DNA from: Lodderomyces elongisporus
Taxonomy: Eukaryota; Ascomycota; Pichiomycetes; Serinales; Debaryomycetaceae
Direction of reading: 5' to 3'
NCBI RefSeq assembly: GCF_030384665.1
Contig: NC_083673.1
Span: forward strand, 1,869,501 to 1,933,500
DNA: 64,000 bases
Part shown: positions 8,387 to 18,963 of the stretch, one piece after another
How the letters are laid out: each line of letters opens with the position of its first letter
How positions within the stretch are numbered: the first letter of the stretch is position 1
Notes under the pieces: generated by a model
Told to the model about the DNA's origin: nothing
The model's input: only the letters and a program-made list of their open reading frames with translations
The model's database searches: none
Position numbers and translations under genes: made by a program

Positions 8387-11332
8387 ATGGAGAGAAACGT
8401 TAAAACAAATAGGAACAAACACACGTCTTTATCTTCATCTAATTCGACACTGACACCGAATTTTACAACACTAGACTCTTTTGTTTCCAAGTTCCACCCT
8501 ATAGATGACGAACTTCCCTCATTTCGCGAGTTTCTCAAATCTGTAAGAATATACCCACTCCCCCCACAACAACGACACTATGTTCCTTTGAAACTCAAGT
8601 ATCGGAAGGACTATAAAAAGTATTTACGATTGATAACAATAACATTACTACGGTCGCTGTCAAACAGTAATGTATTTATCAATGGTGTGCCTGGTATTGC
8701 TAAACGTGGAAGTCGTCGATTTAAGGAAGCTGGCAGTGTAGTAGGAAATGGACCTAAAGAAAGGGTTAATGGTTGGGGCGGGTGTACGGAAACATTGACT
8801 AAAGCTAGTTTTTTCACTATGGGCGAGATGCTTGATTATAATTGGTACAAAGTTTTCCAATTGCTTGGTTCAATGAGGATGTCTGAATTGATAATCAACT
8901 GGAAAGGGTTTGTGAAAAAAAATCCCATTTCTACTTTAACCGCCACCAGTGGTGAATTCAATGCTGAATTCAATGCTGATTTCAATAAAGTTGGAGAATA
9001 TGTGCAAATTTTTGGTGATGGTTTAACTTACATAAAAAAACCAGCTGTATTAGATAGCAAACTGATTTTCAAATCTGATGTGATGAATCGAAATGGGAGG
9101 AATTTACGATTCCGACACCATAGATTGATTCAGCTGACTGCAGATGAGTTACTAGTGGAGATATTTCAAGCTAATGTTAAATCAAGAAGATATAAACGAG
9201 TGAAACATGTTTTAGAAAGCATCATACAGAATGATGTGCGGTGTCGCTACGATATATTGTACCGTAATTTACTAATTGATCGAAAGGAGATTGATATGTC
9301 CGATATACTGAGCAATGCCAGTGAGTTGAAAGATGTAGTGAGGTTTATATTTGTGATATTGGGTAAGCTTTTTAATTTAGAATGTTGGGGTGGTTTGGAA
9401 AACAAAAAAATCATACGCAAAAATATCATTAGGTATCTCAAATTAGAATCTATTTCCAAGATGCATATTCATGACGTATGTACAGGTTTGCAGTTGGTGG
9501 ATTTTGTATGGTTTGGAAAGAATGGCAAGAATGGTGAGAGAAGCATACATTCAAAACAAGATTTTGAGATACGTTTCCAAATGATGCAGCGATATATGCA
9601 TTGGGTCTTTGAACATTTGGTTAAGAAGATTATTCGAAATTTTTTTTACGTTACAGAGTCGACTCAAGGTGAAGTTTTATATTTTCCCCGGTATATATGG
9701 CACAAGATCTATAATCTTTGGCTTGAGCAATATGCACGAGAGAATTTCATTCCGACCCAGTTGACTGGGATGGAGAAGTATAACTATGGGCGTATAAAGT
9801 TGATTCCGAAACGCAATACGTTTAGGGTTATTTGTGTTCCAGCCAAACGTAGTGTTTCCAGCTTGGGTGTCAAGTTGGATGAAAAGCATCGTGAAAAGCA
9901 GGAGATTGAGTTTAATGTTTTTCGAGCAAATGATTTGAGGCCGGTGAGGCTTGTTCTTTTGAAAAAATTAAATGAGAAGAGGCAAATGGATATCAGCTAC
10001 ACAACTACTGCAATTTCTAACCAACAAGTTGCCGACAAAATATTAAAGTTTCGGAGTGAGTTGCTCGATAAATTTGGCGCAATTCCTCCGTTGTATGTGG
10101 TAAAATTTGATATGAAGGAGTGTTATGATCGGATCAATCAAAAGCAGTTATTGAGCAAGATTTTGGATTTGTTTTCGAATGATGCGTTTGGTACAAAGTA
10201 TTATTTTAGGTCGCATGTCAAGCTTAATCTGAATCTGCAAATCAAGTCGGTCAAGCATGTTGTTGAAACTGATTTTTCGCAATTTGATTTATTTACTGGA
10301 GGTGTCAAGCACAAAGATCTGAAGGAGCTGCTGATGGTAATTGATAAGGGCAAGACGATATATCTTACGCGCAAAAATGTGCTTTATCATTGTGTGCAGC
10401 AAATTTTTGGTGCCAAGTGTGTTATACAGGATCTGCAGAGTGGTGAGATGCAATGGTTTAGAAGACGACGTGGTGTTTTCCAAGGCTTTTGTCTTCTGAG
10501 TATATTCTGTGACATAATCTATGGAGCGTTAGTTGCCCAAGAGTTTAGGTTCTTGTGGGAGAGTAAGGACAAGATGGGAAAAGAAAGGTTGAAAGGGCTG
10601 TTTATGTTGACTAGACTTGTTGATGATTTTTTGTTTATATCTCTGAGTGTTGATATGTATAAGCAAGTGGTTGGTGTTGTTCAAGAAGAAAAAAGTGGGA
10701 ATTTGCGCAAGTATGGTGCTTATGTTAATCATGCAAAGACAGTAGTTGTTGATGATGAGAATAGAGCAGAGACCAAAACAGTACAATTTGTTGGTCTTGA
10801 TATTGATATTGAGACATTGAAATTTCACAAGGATTACGCAACTGCTTTTGGTTCTGGTTCTGGTTCTGGTGGTGGTTCTGGTTCTGGTGGTGGTATAGTT
10901 ACCAGTCACTATAGAACGTTTCAAGCATTGTTAAGTTATTTGAAGAGGTCATATACGTTGCGACTCTATAGTTACATATTGAAAACAGAGTGCAATGACT
11001 TGTTTGAGTCTGTGAAATGCAATGTGAATAATTTGTTGGAGTTTATCTTGGAGATATTCAAAAAGAGTTATCAGAGAGTAGTTCAACTAGACGAGTTCAA
11101 GATGGAAAAGTTTATTGTATTTTTGTCGCTGTTGTTGGATAATACAATTAGCAAATTTGTTGAGGCTAATGCTTGTGCAGATTCAGTGGGCTGGTCAGTG
11201 GACTGGTCAATGGACGGGTCAGTGGAAGAGCTATTTGAGAGTATGCAGTACTGTATGCTCCATGTATTTAAGAATAGTGGGCTGCAGTTTGAGGATGTGG
11301 TTTGTTGGTTACATGAATTTGACAACGTTTGA
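8387..11332 (+). CDS. EST2: telomerase reverse transcriptase (TERT/Est2)
   Basis: Catalytic subunit of telomerase. The 981-residue protein has the telomerase RNA-binding half with the T motif region (residues about 430-470) and all reverse-transcriptase motifs. These are motif 1/2 (about 459-490: GRIKLIPK, FRVICVPAK), motif A (VVKFDMKECYD, catalytic Asp575), motif B' (GVFQGFCL, about 695-705), motif C (LVDDFLFIS, Asp746 and Asp747), motif D (VNHAKTVVV) and motif E (QFVGLDID). Residue 704 in motif B' is encoded by CTG and aligns with the family's conserved Ser, so the nuclear code here reads CTG as Ser. Many other CTG codons in this gene should be read the same way. A Gly/Ser-rich insert follows motif E at about residues 823-837. 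It is longer than yeast Est2 (884). It starts at the ATG at 8387. Confidence 0.95.
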   Translation: MERNVKTNRNKHTSLSSSNSTLTPNFTTLDSFVSKFHPIDDELPSFREFLKSVRIYPLPPQQRHYVPLKLKYRKDYKKYLRLITITLLRSLSNSNVFINGVPGIAKRGSRRFKEAGSVVGNGPKERVNGWGGCTETLTKASFFTMGEMLDYNWYKVFQLLGSMRMSELIINWKGFVKKNPISTLTATSGEFNAEFNADFNKVGEYVQIFGDGLTYIKKPAVLDSKLIFKSDVMNRNGRNLRFRHHRLIQLTADELLVEIFQANVKSRRYKRVKHVLESIIQNDVRCRYDILYRNLLIDRKEIDMSDILSNASELKDVVRFIFVILGKLFNLECWGGLENKKIIRKNIIRYLKLESISKMHIHDVCTGLQLVDFVWFGKNGKNGERSIHSKQDFEIRFQMMQRYMHWVFEHLVKKIIRNFFYVTESTQGEVLYFPRYIWHKIYNLWLEQYARENFIPTQLTGMEKYNYGRIKLIPKRNTFRVICVPAKRSVSSLGVKLDEKHREKQEIEFNVFRANDLRPVRLVLLKKLNEKRQMDISYTTTAISNQQVADKILKFRSELLDKFGAIPPLYVVKFDMKECYDRINQKQLLSKILDLFSNDAFGTKYYFRSHVKLNLNLQIKSVKHVVETDFSQFDLFTGGVKHKDLKELLMVIDKGKTIYLTRKNVLYHCVQQIFGAKCVIQDLQSGEMQWFRRRRGVFQGFCLLSIFCDIIYGALVAQEFRFLWESKDKMGKERLKGLFMLTRLVDDFLFISLSVDMYKQVVGVVQEEKSGNLRKYGAYVNHAKTVVVDDENRAETKTVQFVGLDIDIETLKFHKDYATAFGSGSGSGGGSGSGGGIVTSHYRTFQALLSYLKRSYTLRLYSYILKTECNDLFESVKCNVNNLLEFILEIFKKSYQRVVQLDEFKMEKFIVFLSLLLDNTISKFVEANACADSVGWSVDWSMDGSVEELFESMQYCMLHVFKNSGLQFEDVVCWLHEFDNV

Positions 11333-14060
11333 GTAGTAAAAGCGTAAATGGTGAATTATTATTACCTTTTAAGTTTGTAATTTTTTTTCCAATTCTTATT
11401 TTATTTTTATTTTCCTTTATTATTTTTTGTTTATTGAATCAGTATAAGTAGATGTTCACTGTAGGTTTTAGAAAGAACAATAAAATAGGACGTGTTCTCT
11501 ATAAAGTGCAACTTCCGTTCATCCATGTTTTTAATTATAGTCTACAAAATTTTGGTTTGAAAAGAAAGTAGGCATCAGAAAGAAATGTTTCTATCTGCTG
11601 CTGCTGCTGCCACTGTTGTTGTTGTTGTTGTTGTTGTTAGAAAGTGGAAGAGAAAGATAGAAGGACTAGTACAACTCTCTCAATGATATCTGTGTTTCTT
11701 ACAGCAACAGTTTCAAGTGTGGCAGAGTCAAGGTGTGTAAATAAAGTAATGTTGTTTCGGAAGAATGGTAGCGCGTTTGTGTGTAAGTGTATAAATAGTG
11801 TAAAGGTGGCAAGTGCTACTACTACTACTACTACCATTACTATTGCAGCTAAACAGTTAAAAATGAAATTAATTGAGTTGCAGAATGTTTGTGAGCAGTA
11901 GCAATGTACAATCTTTCCGTGTGCTTTTAAAGGCAGAATTTCTTGGCTCTCTTGATCTTTTTTATTTTATTTTAATTATTATTTTATTTTATTTATTATT
12001 CTATTTTCAGCAACAAAAAAAAAGGGAACTGCACGGCAAATTTTTATTTTGCAATTTGTATAAATATTACAAGCTATTTGTTTCATTGCCTATTCTTTTT
12101 AGGGACAAACGGAACCCCAGATACCGCCACATTTCACATTTCACATTTTACATTTAACAAATTACATTCAAATCTTACCAGACTACTCGAAAGAGAAGAG
12201 AGGAGAGAGAGAGAGAGAGGAAGAAGAGTTTAAAAGAGGAGTTGAAGAGAGGACTTTCACCACAAAAAAAAAAAAAAAAAAGAAGGAAAACGCGCTTAGG
12301 CGAGCAAAAGAGGGCCGCGGCGCGAGAAAGAATGGATCTATAGCAGCAATATTAGCTCCTCTCTCCCCACACTTCCCACCTCTCTCTTCCCTCCACATTT
12401 TAACTCCACAAGGCCCCAAAAAAAAGGCATATGGACAATTGAAAATTTTTTTTATTCAAGATTCGCTTGTTGTTACCTTTTTGTACCCAAACATAGGCTT
12501 CGCACGTGCGGCACATGCGGCACATGCGGCACTTGGCGGATATGGCGAAACTGTTGCTGGTATAGATCTTCTCTAGTCCTTCTTCTACTCCTCCTCCCTT
12601 TCCTCCTCCCTTTCCTACGGCACAACCATTAAACCATCTCCATTCTTGGTTCTTGGTCTTACTCTCTCTTCCTGTGTAGTTCTTAGAGTGTTCTGCCACA
12701 ATTGTGGTTAATTTTAAAATAATAACTATAATAATAATAATAATAATAATAATGAAACAAGACAAAAAGGAGAGAAACGAGGTTAAAGCAATTGTGTGGG
12801 TCTCTCTCTTTTGTCTCTCTTGTCTCTGTCTGTTTGTCTCTGTCTGTAATATTGCGCACATTTATTCCATATTTTGACTGACACACATAAACATACTTGC
12901 ATACATACAAGGTTCTAGACAACGGAAAAACAACTCCGATCATTCCTCCAGCTCAGCTCTTGGTGGCTCTTCTTACATAACCAGTTCTCGCCAAGTACTA
13001 CCATAACAGAAGCAAGAAAACAATAAGGAGCAACAAGCAAAAACAAAAAAAAAAGAGATCTAGAACTAACTAGAACCGACCCCCACCCCATTTTTTTTTA
13101 CCTTTGACTCAGCCAATGACTAAAGTCGGTCTTCCAAAAAAAAGAAAAAAAAAACAACGAGAAAAGAGGAGTGAAAGGGAAGCAAAGCAAAGGGAAGCAA
13201 AGCAAAGGGAAGCAAAGGGAAGGGAAGGGTACCCTTGCGTCAAATACAATTTACATCATACTAATAGTAACTATTTCCGACCTATAGTAACTAAATACAT
13301 TCAAATAATAGGAACAAAATACATCTTCCTTATACGACTTGTGACATTCAAGATATTGTTTAGTCTAGTGAGTCAGTTGCTCATTGAAATCTTGACATGA
13401 TGGTTGACGTTTACTACGCATTCCAGTTCCAATATAAAAATTGTTCTTAGATTAGTGTCGTTGTTATTTGACACTAACACCAAAGTATTGCAACCTAGCT
13501 CCATTTGTCCATTTGTCCATTTGTCCATGTATGATGATGATGAAGAAAATGATGGGAAAGGAGGTACAGTTCCGAGAGTCTCGCCGTTTAATTTCTTTTT
13601 CTTTTTCTTTTTCTTTCTTTCTATTTTTATTTTTGCTTCTCTCAGAGTTTCCCCGTATTTTTGCTTGTCCCCTATATGAATACTGCATACAACAAAATCA
13701 TCATGACTAGTCACATAGAGCTGCATCGTCCTTTTGAGGTTGCAAATACCCTGTCTTTTTTTTTTCTTAAACAAAGAGCTTATACTTTATACTCAAACCA
13801 ACCACGGCAACAACAACAACCACCACAACAACAACAACAACATTACTAATAATAATATTATTATTATTTTGAAAAAGGATCCACAGTTTGAGTATAAATA
13901 CTCTTGAGAAGTAGCAGATATACCATAACACCAATAACCAAATCATCCTTTTTTGTCTTTTTTATTAAAACACTTTTAATTTTCTTTTCTGAAAGACAAA
14001 CTAACAACACAACACTATATACATATATTTACAAGCACTTGAAAGATAAATAGCATCAAG
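11333..14060. other. 2.7-kb gene-poor intergenic region
   Basis: No convincing gene. It holds a GTT array (about 11617-11639), ACT repeats (about 11818-11834), a GA-rich block (about 12188-12230), an A18 run (about 12266-12282), three tandem GCACATGCG-type units (about 12504-12532), an AAT array (about 12729-12752), an AAGCAAAGGG repeat block (about 13172-13228) and four ATTTGTCC units (about 13503-13530). Open frames here (for example 12400-12861 on the minus strand) are translations of these repeats. The 3' part is the promoter of the F-box-like gene. Confidence 0.55.
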
Positions 14061-15725
14061 ATGACGATCCAGTATTTGCCCCTCGAAATACTCCAGAATA
14101 TTATTTACAAACAATTGCGCCAGCTGCTGGCACTGCCCAGTGAATACCAGCAAAACTTGGCCTCCTTGGCTGCCACATCGAATTGCTTGCACCAGTTGGC
14201 CAATGCACAGTTGTACCAAAAGATTACAATTTATGACGATGACAATTGCAATGTCATTTCTACTAAAGAATCCACCATTCGAACATATATCCATATCAAG
14301 CATTTGTCCACATTTGTCTACAATCTAACCGTCGACAATTTTCTCAAGATTCAGTCCATCCATATCCACTGTAAATCAAACTTTAACAAGTTTGAATACA
14401 CTGCATTGTACAATAAGTTGCTGCACTTTTGGAACATTACTCAACACTGCATTGAATTGATCAACTTTGACATTGACAATATTCGGAAAAATCAAACCAT
14501 TTTACAACACTTGGCCAAGAATAGCTACGAAGTGATGGAGGAAAATGACGAAGTTGTTGGTAACCAGTTTAACGGAAACAAGATTACCAATTTGCTGAAT
14601 TGGTCGATTTTGCACGTGCAAGAGTTGTCGCAATTGGCTACTGTTGTGCACCCCAATTTGAAAACATTGGACTTTTTCATTGAGGCCATCTTGGGCGACG
14701 AAGATGTACCTAGAGAGCAAACTATTTGCTTGCCCCAACTAGAGCAATTGAATTTGAATACCACATTGTCTACACAGTGCTTTCTCCAATTGAAGTTGCA
14801 AATGCCAAGTTTGAAGAAGGCTTCGATTTCATACTCGCACTCGTTTAATAAACCCCCACTAAATTTTGATGATTTTCACATGATTAACTTTGACGAGTTG
14901 ACTGATTTGGAGTTGAAGTTTAACTGTTTGCACTCTGACTGCACCTGCATTAATAACTTTTACCACGCATTATCACACCAACATAGGAGCAATCACAATA
15001 CTTTGCAGAATTTGACGAGGTTAAAGAAACTCACTATTGTTAACCACAATTCCAAAAATCAAGTTAGTAATTTACAACAATATGCCGGACTTGTATCGAA
15101 CCAGCTCAATGCATTGTTTAACAAGTTTTCCAAATTGGAGTACCTCTATATCAACCTCAATGAGTTTATCAAGAATGACCAATGCAAAATCAACTGGACC
15201 AATTTTAGTGACCTGATTCAGTTGCTTTCTCAACTTGAAACATTGATTATCCCTGACTTTTTTAAATGGTGGATTCCAACTATTCAACTCATTAGACACC
15301 CATTTATCAATACTTGCGCTTGCCTGGAGTGCAATGAGATTAGACGCCATTTTTTGCAAATGGCACAGTATGATGAACAGAATAATTTTACACACAATTT
15401 TACCAATTTTCAATTTGAACCCCAGGGCGAGAATACGAATCAATTGGTTAATATTGACTTGGTGAAGAAGTGCAATAGCAAGTTTCTCTCACATGTCTTT
15501 AATGCATTCCAATCACAATTTCATCAGCTGATTATCTATTCTATGTCTACACAATATTTTAGAAATAAATATGAAAATACACATGAAGGTGGTGGTGCTA
15601 ATGATGATAATGTCTTGGCTCAATTTCAAACATTGTTGAGACACAATCACTTGAAGAAGTTGGCTGAGGAATTGAAGGGAGAGCATAACAATTTAACAGT
15701 CAACTGTGGCGGTGTATTGATTTAA
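14061..15725 (+). CDS. F-box-like leucine-rich protein, function unknown
   Basis: 554-residue protein with no exact family I can name. The first about 55 residues read as an F-box-like motif (YLPLEILQNIIYKQL, then SLAATSNCLHQLANAQLYQKI), the part that would dock Skp1 of an SCF ubiquitin ligase. The remainder is rich in spaced Leu/Ile with recurring LxxLxxL stretches (for example about 180-290 and 330-420), suggestive of irregular leucine-rich repeats used to bind substrates. A C-terminal cluster CACLEC is noted. No transmembrane segment is seen. Three CTG codons sit between the two F-box helices (14118-14132), so this loop would carry Ser, not Leu, in a CTG-Ser yeast. F-box assignment is inference; the coding status is strong because the frame is long, uses preferred codons and starts with a good ATG. 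Confidence 0.7.
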   Translation: MTIQYLPLEILQNIIYKQLRQLLALPSEYQQNLASLAATSNCLHQLANAQLYQKITIYDDDNCNVISTKESTIRTYIHIKHLSTFVYNLTVDNFLKIQSIHIHCKSNFNKFEYTALYNKLLHFWNITQHCIELINFDIDNIRKNQTILQHLAKNSYEVMEENDEVVGNQFNGNKITNLLNWSILHVQELSQLATVVHPNLKTLDFFIEAILGDEDVPREQTICLPQLEQLNLNTTLSTQCFLQLKLQMPSLKKASISYSHSFNKPPLNFDDFHMINFDELTDLELKFNCLHSDCTCINNFYHALSHQHRSNHNTLQNLTRLKKLTIVNHNSKNQVSNLQQYAGLVSNQLNALFNKFSKLEYLYINLNEFIKNDQCKINWTNFSDLIQLLSQLETLIIPDFFKWWIPTIQLIRHPFINTCACLECNEIRRHFLQMAQYDEQNNFTHNFTNFQFEPQGENTNQLVNIDLVKKCNSKFLSHVFNAFQSQFHQLIIYSMSTQYFRNKYENTHEGGGANDDNVLAQFQTLLRHNHLKKLAEELKGEHNNLTVNCGGVLI

Positions 15726-18700
15726 AGGTTTTTTTCTGGAAATGGAAAAAGATTTACTTTACTTTAGTTCTAGTTTAATTATATAATTTTTATTTATTTA
15801 GTTCTTTTTTTAACAAATAAATACACGGTTTTAATCTCATGGAAACAAAGAAGAAGAGGTAAAGGCTGTCTACTGTATTGTGACGTATTTTTTGTTGTAT
15901 ATTGCCTTGTTGGTTGCAAAAATATTTGAACCAAATAGTGTGATGGATTGTTGTGAATCATATTATCACGTGAGGAAATTTATAAAGAAAAGAAAAAAAA
16001 TAAGTATATAAATATATATACATATATATGTATATGTATATGTATACATAATTTCTGATTTTTCATTCTATTAAGTTCGTTTGGTAGCACAAGTAAGTCA
16101 TGTGACTTTTTTACTTTACTCTTTATTTCTAATCAGCAATTCACATCTGCAATTTATCAATTATTTGGAAATATTACTGCAGTCAACAAAGAAATATTAT
16201 AAATAGCCCTCTGTTGTTTTAAACCCAAACATCTTCCTTTAAAGAAAGAAGAAAAAGAAAAAAGTGGGGGGAAACCATTGGAACACAAATTAAATATATG
16301 TGTGTACCTATAAATATAAATTGTAGAGAATCTTTATACATACAAAAGTTGACATATGGGTGTAAATCCTTGTGTTTGAATTCACCTTAATGCAACATTT
16401 TCACTATTAGATACTCCAATTTGCAGTGGTAATTTAGCAATGCCCTTTAATGTAAGCCTCGAAACCTAGATTATAAGTAGTCTTCACTACCAGAATCGAG
16501 TTTCGAGATTACCGATATCGTCAAGATATACTAAGATTAAACTTCAAAGAGTATTGAAAAACAATCAAAGGCACAAGTTTTGTCACATATTAAAACAGTC
16601 GACCAAAATGATTACATCCTCTTTTTTCTTCTTAGGCTGTTAAATAGTTGTAGGATAAAGGGATCCTCGATCTATTTCGGGATACGTAAATTGCAAAAAG
16701 AAAACAAAAAAAAAAAAAAAAAACTATTTACAACGTACTTCTACTCTTCCATATCCAGACCAAGTCAATATTAGTACAAGGGGTCCGTGAAATTCAAGAC
16801 TCCCATAAATGATAATTTACAGGTTTCCACTGGTGGCACGGGCAATCTCAAAAAAAGAGGAATAAATAATAAAAAAAATAGGAGAAAAAGCAGAGAAAGG
16901 AGAAAAAGGAGAGAAAGGAGAAAAAGGAGAAAAAGCAGAGAAAGGAGAGAAAGCGAATAGAATAAGGAAATTAGAAAGATACAGAATAGTGGGGCAAACG
17001 AAAACAACGATGCTAGTCTCGGTAATGCTCGTGTTCAGTTGTAATACTTACCCTTTCTAACTAGACTTTGTTTAACCGGTTTATTACAACTATGTGAAAA
17101 ACGTTTTGGTTCAAATACAAATTGGCATTGGCTTCAGCATTAATGCCCTGTCAGGATAAGTTTTGCAATAGTTTTTTTTTTCATACAAAAGAAGGAAAAA
17201 ACCAAAATGGAAATCAAGACAAATTAAATTTTGTTAACAACTCTTTCATCACTACTCAATCAACATTACTCAAACATCATTTAGTCAGACAAATTAACCT
17301 TTAAGGGTATAGGTTAGTTCTTTTTTTGATTTTTTGGTTTTTTTTTTGATTTTTTGAAAGGAGACGTCTAAGTACCGAGCATGCATGTCATTGTGTTTCC
17401 CGATGCGGAAATTTTTCTTTTTCATTCTCTCTTACATTTCAGCTTTCTCTTTCCTTTTCGATGTGTTTGTGTCACTTTGTGACATTTCTATTTTTTATTC
17501 TTTAATTTCTTTTGCTTTTCCTCTAACTTTGCGGGGAGGAGGGAGGGAGGTGGGTAAAGTTCAGTCTTTCTATTTTTTAGAAGGCACAGTCCAAGTGTAT
17601 TTTTGAAGTGTTTAGAACAGCAGAAATGATATGAGATTATAAGATCACATATCAAAAAGTAGATATGAGGTATACTTGCAATGTGAAACAGATTTCTTCT
17701 TTTTTCTTTTTTTGTCTTTTTTTTTTAAGTGTCCAACATTTTTTGATTTGTTACAGAAACCACCAATATCTCTCAATACTCTTTGCTTAGAGAAGACCAT
17801 TCCCTGCAAATAATTTACTATTGTCCTTTTGATTCTTTTGTGAGAACTATTGACCATTTTCCATTTCTTTTTCATTACCCCCCCTTCTCTCCACACCCCA
17901 CTCACACACTCATCATAGAAAAAAAGAATGAAAAAAAAAACTACAGCAAAAAGAATAACTAACAATATTGTAATGTTATGTCAGTATTTTTCTTCTTAAC
18001 GAATAAAATTCAAATTTTCAATTCATATTCCCTATACCTTTATTGGCCTGCCTGTCTTGCACTTGCACTTGCACTAGCATTAGCACTTGATCCAAAACTA
18101 CAATTTCCAAATGGAGTTATGATTTCGTTAGTGCGCACTGAATAGGAACGCAGATCTCGTATAACCCAATTAGGAAATAAATTTCTTTCCCACACAATTT
18201 TTATCTGTTCCCCTACCAAACCTTTTCTCTATTCCACAAATCTTTTCTATTTGTCTTTAGTAGTTTACGCAGATATATGCCTGTCACCCATATAGGTCAT
18301 AAATTGCAGCGATTAACCAAAGATGGTAATTAAAACTTTTGGATATATGGAGTAAAAAAAACAAAAAAAGAGGAGTCCAACAAGAGCACAAAGTGGAAAG
18401 ACACCAAACAATATGGGGCAGTTGATGGTGAACCTTCCTTACTTTACCTGTTTAATAACAAATATATATATATAGCTGTTACGATATCCTCTGGAATAGA
18501 AACTAGAAGGGGAAAAATTTCAATTCTACTTTTTGTTACTTTTTCTTTCTTGGATCTAGTTCAGCACAGTCAAGGATAGTTATTGTGAACCAGATATACT
18601 GTTTTGCTTATCATCTATTATACTTTCCTCAGACCATAATCTTTAGCCAAATATTGTCAAAATTTGTCAATACCAAAACACTTTCATATTTGAAAATATA

Positions 18701-18963
18701 CAAATCAAGAATAGAAGAAAATAAGGAAAATAAAGAAAGGAAACATTTTACCAAACCTAAACAATTTTTTCCTACTTGATTTCAAAAATTTAGATTCACA
18801 GATTCCAACTTTTTTAAAAAAGAAAACATACTATTCCGTTTTGTTTCGTTTTTTGTTTTTGTTTTTTTGATTTAAATTCAATTTCTTTATATACCCATAA
18901 ACCGCCAACAAAAACATTCTTTTTTTTTTCATACATACCCACCGTTATACAATATAGATAACT
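15726..18963. other. 3.2-kb gene-free intergenic region
   Basis: No gene or RNA that I can support. It contains two Cbf1-like palindromes (TCACGTGA at 15966-15973 and GTCATGTGAC at 16097-16106), AT repeats (about 16005-16050), GGAGAAAAA-type repeats (about 16870-16960), long T-runs around 17320-17360 and 17700-17725, and TA repeats near 18464-18475. The size is unusual for this window and suggests a complex promoter for the downstream globin-like gene. Confidence 0.5.
15966..15973. promoter_or_regulatory. Cbf1-type E-box TCACGTGA
   Basis: Perfect palindrome matching the Cbf1 bHLH consensus. Paired with a second variant (GTCATGTGAC) 130 bp downstream. Binding is inferred from the motif only. 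Confidence 0.4.

Noticed and set aside
12400..12861. 153-codon minus-strand frame
   Set aside because: Composed of translated AAT, GT and GCACAT repeats (Ile run, Cys-Arg-Met repeats); no protein-like domain.
17645..17965. 106-codon minus-strand frame
   Set aside because: Low-complexity Phe/Lys runs from T and A tracts; no family resemblance.
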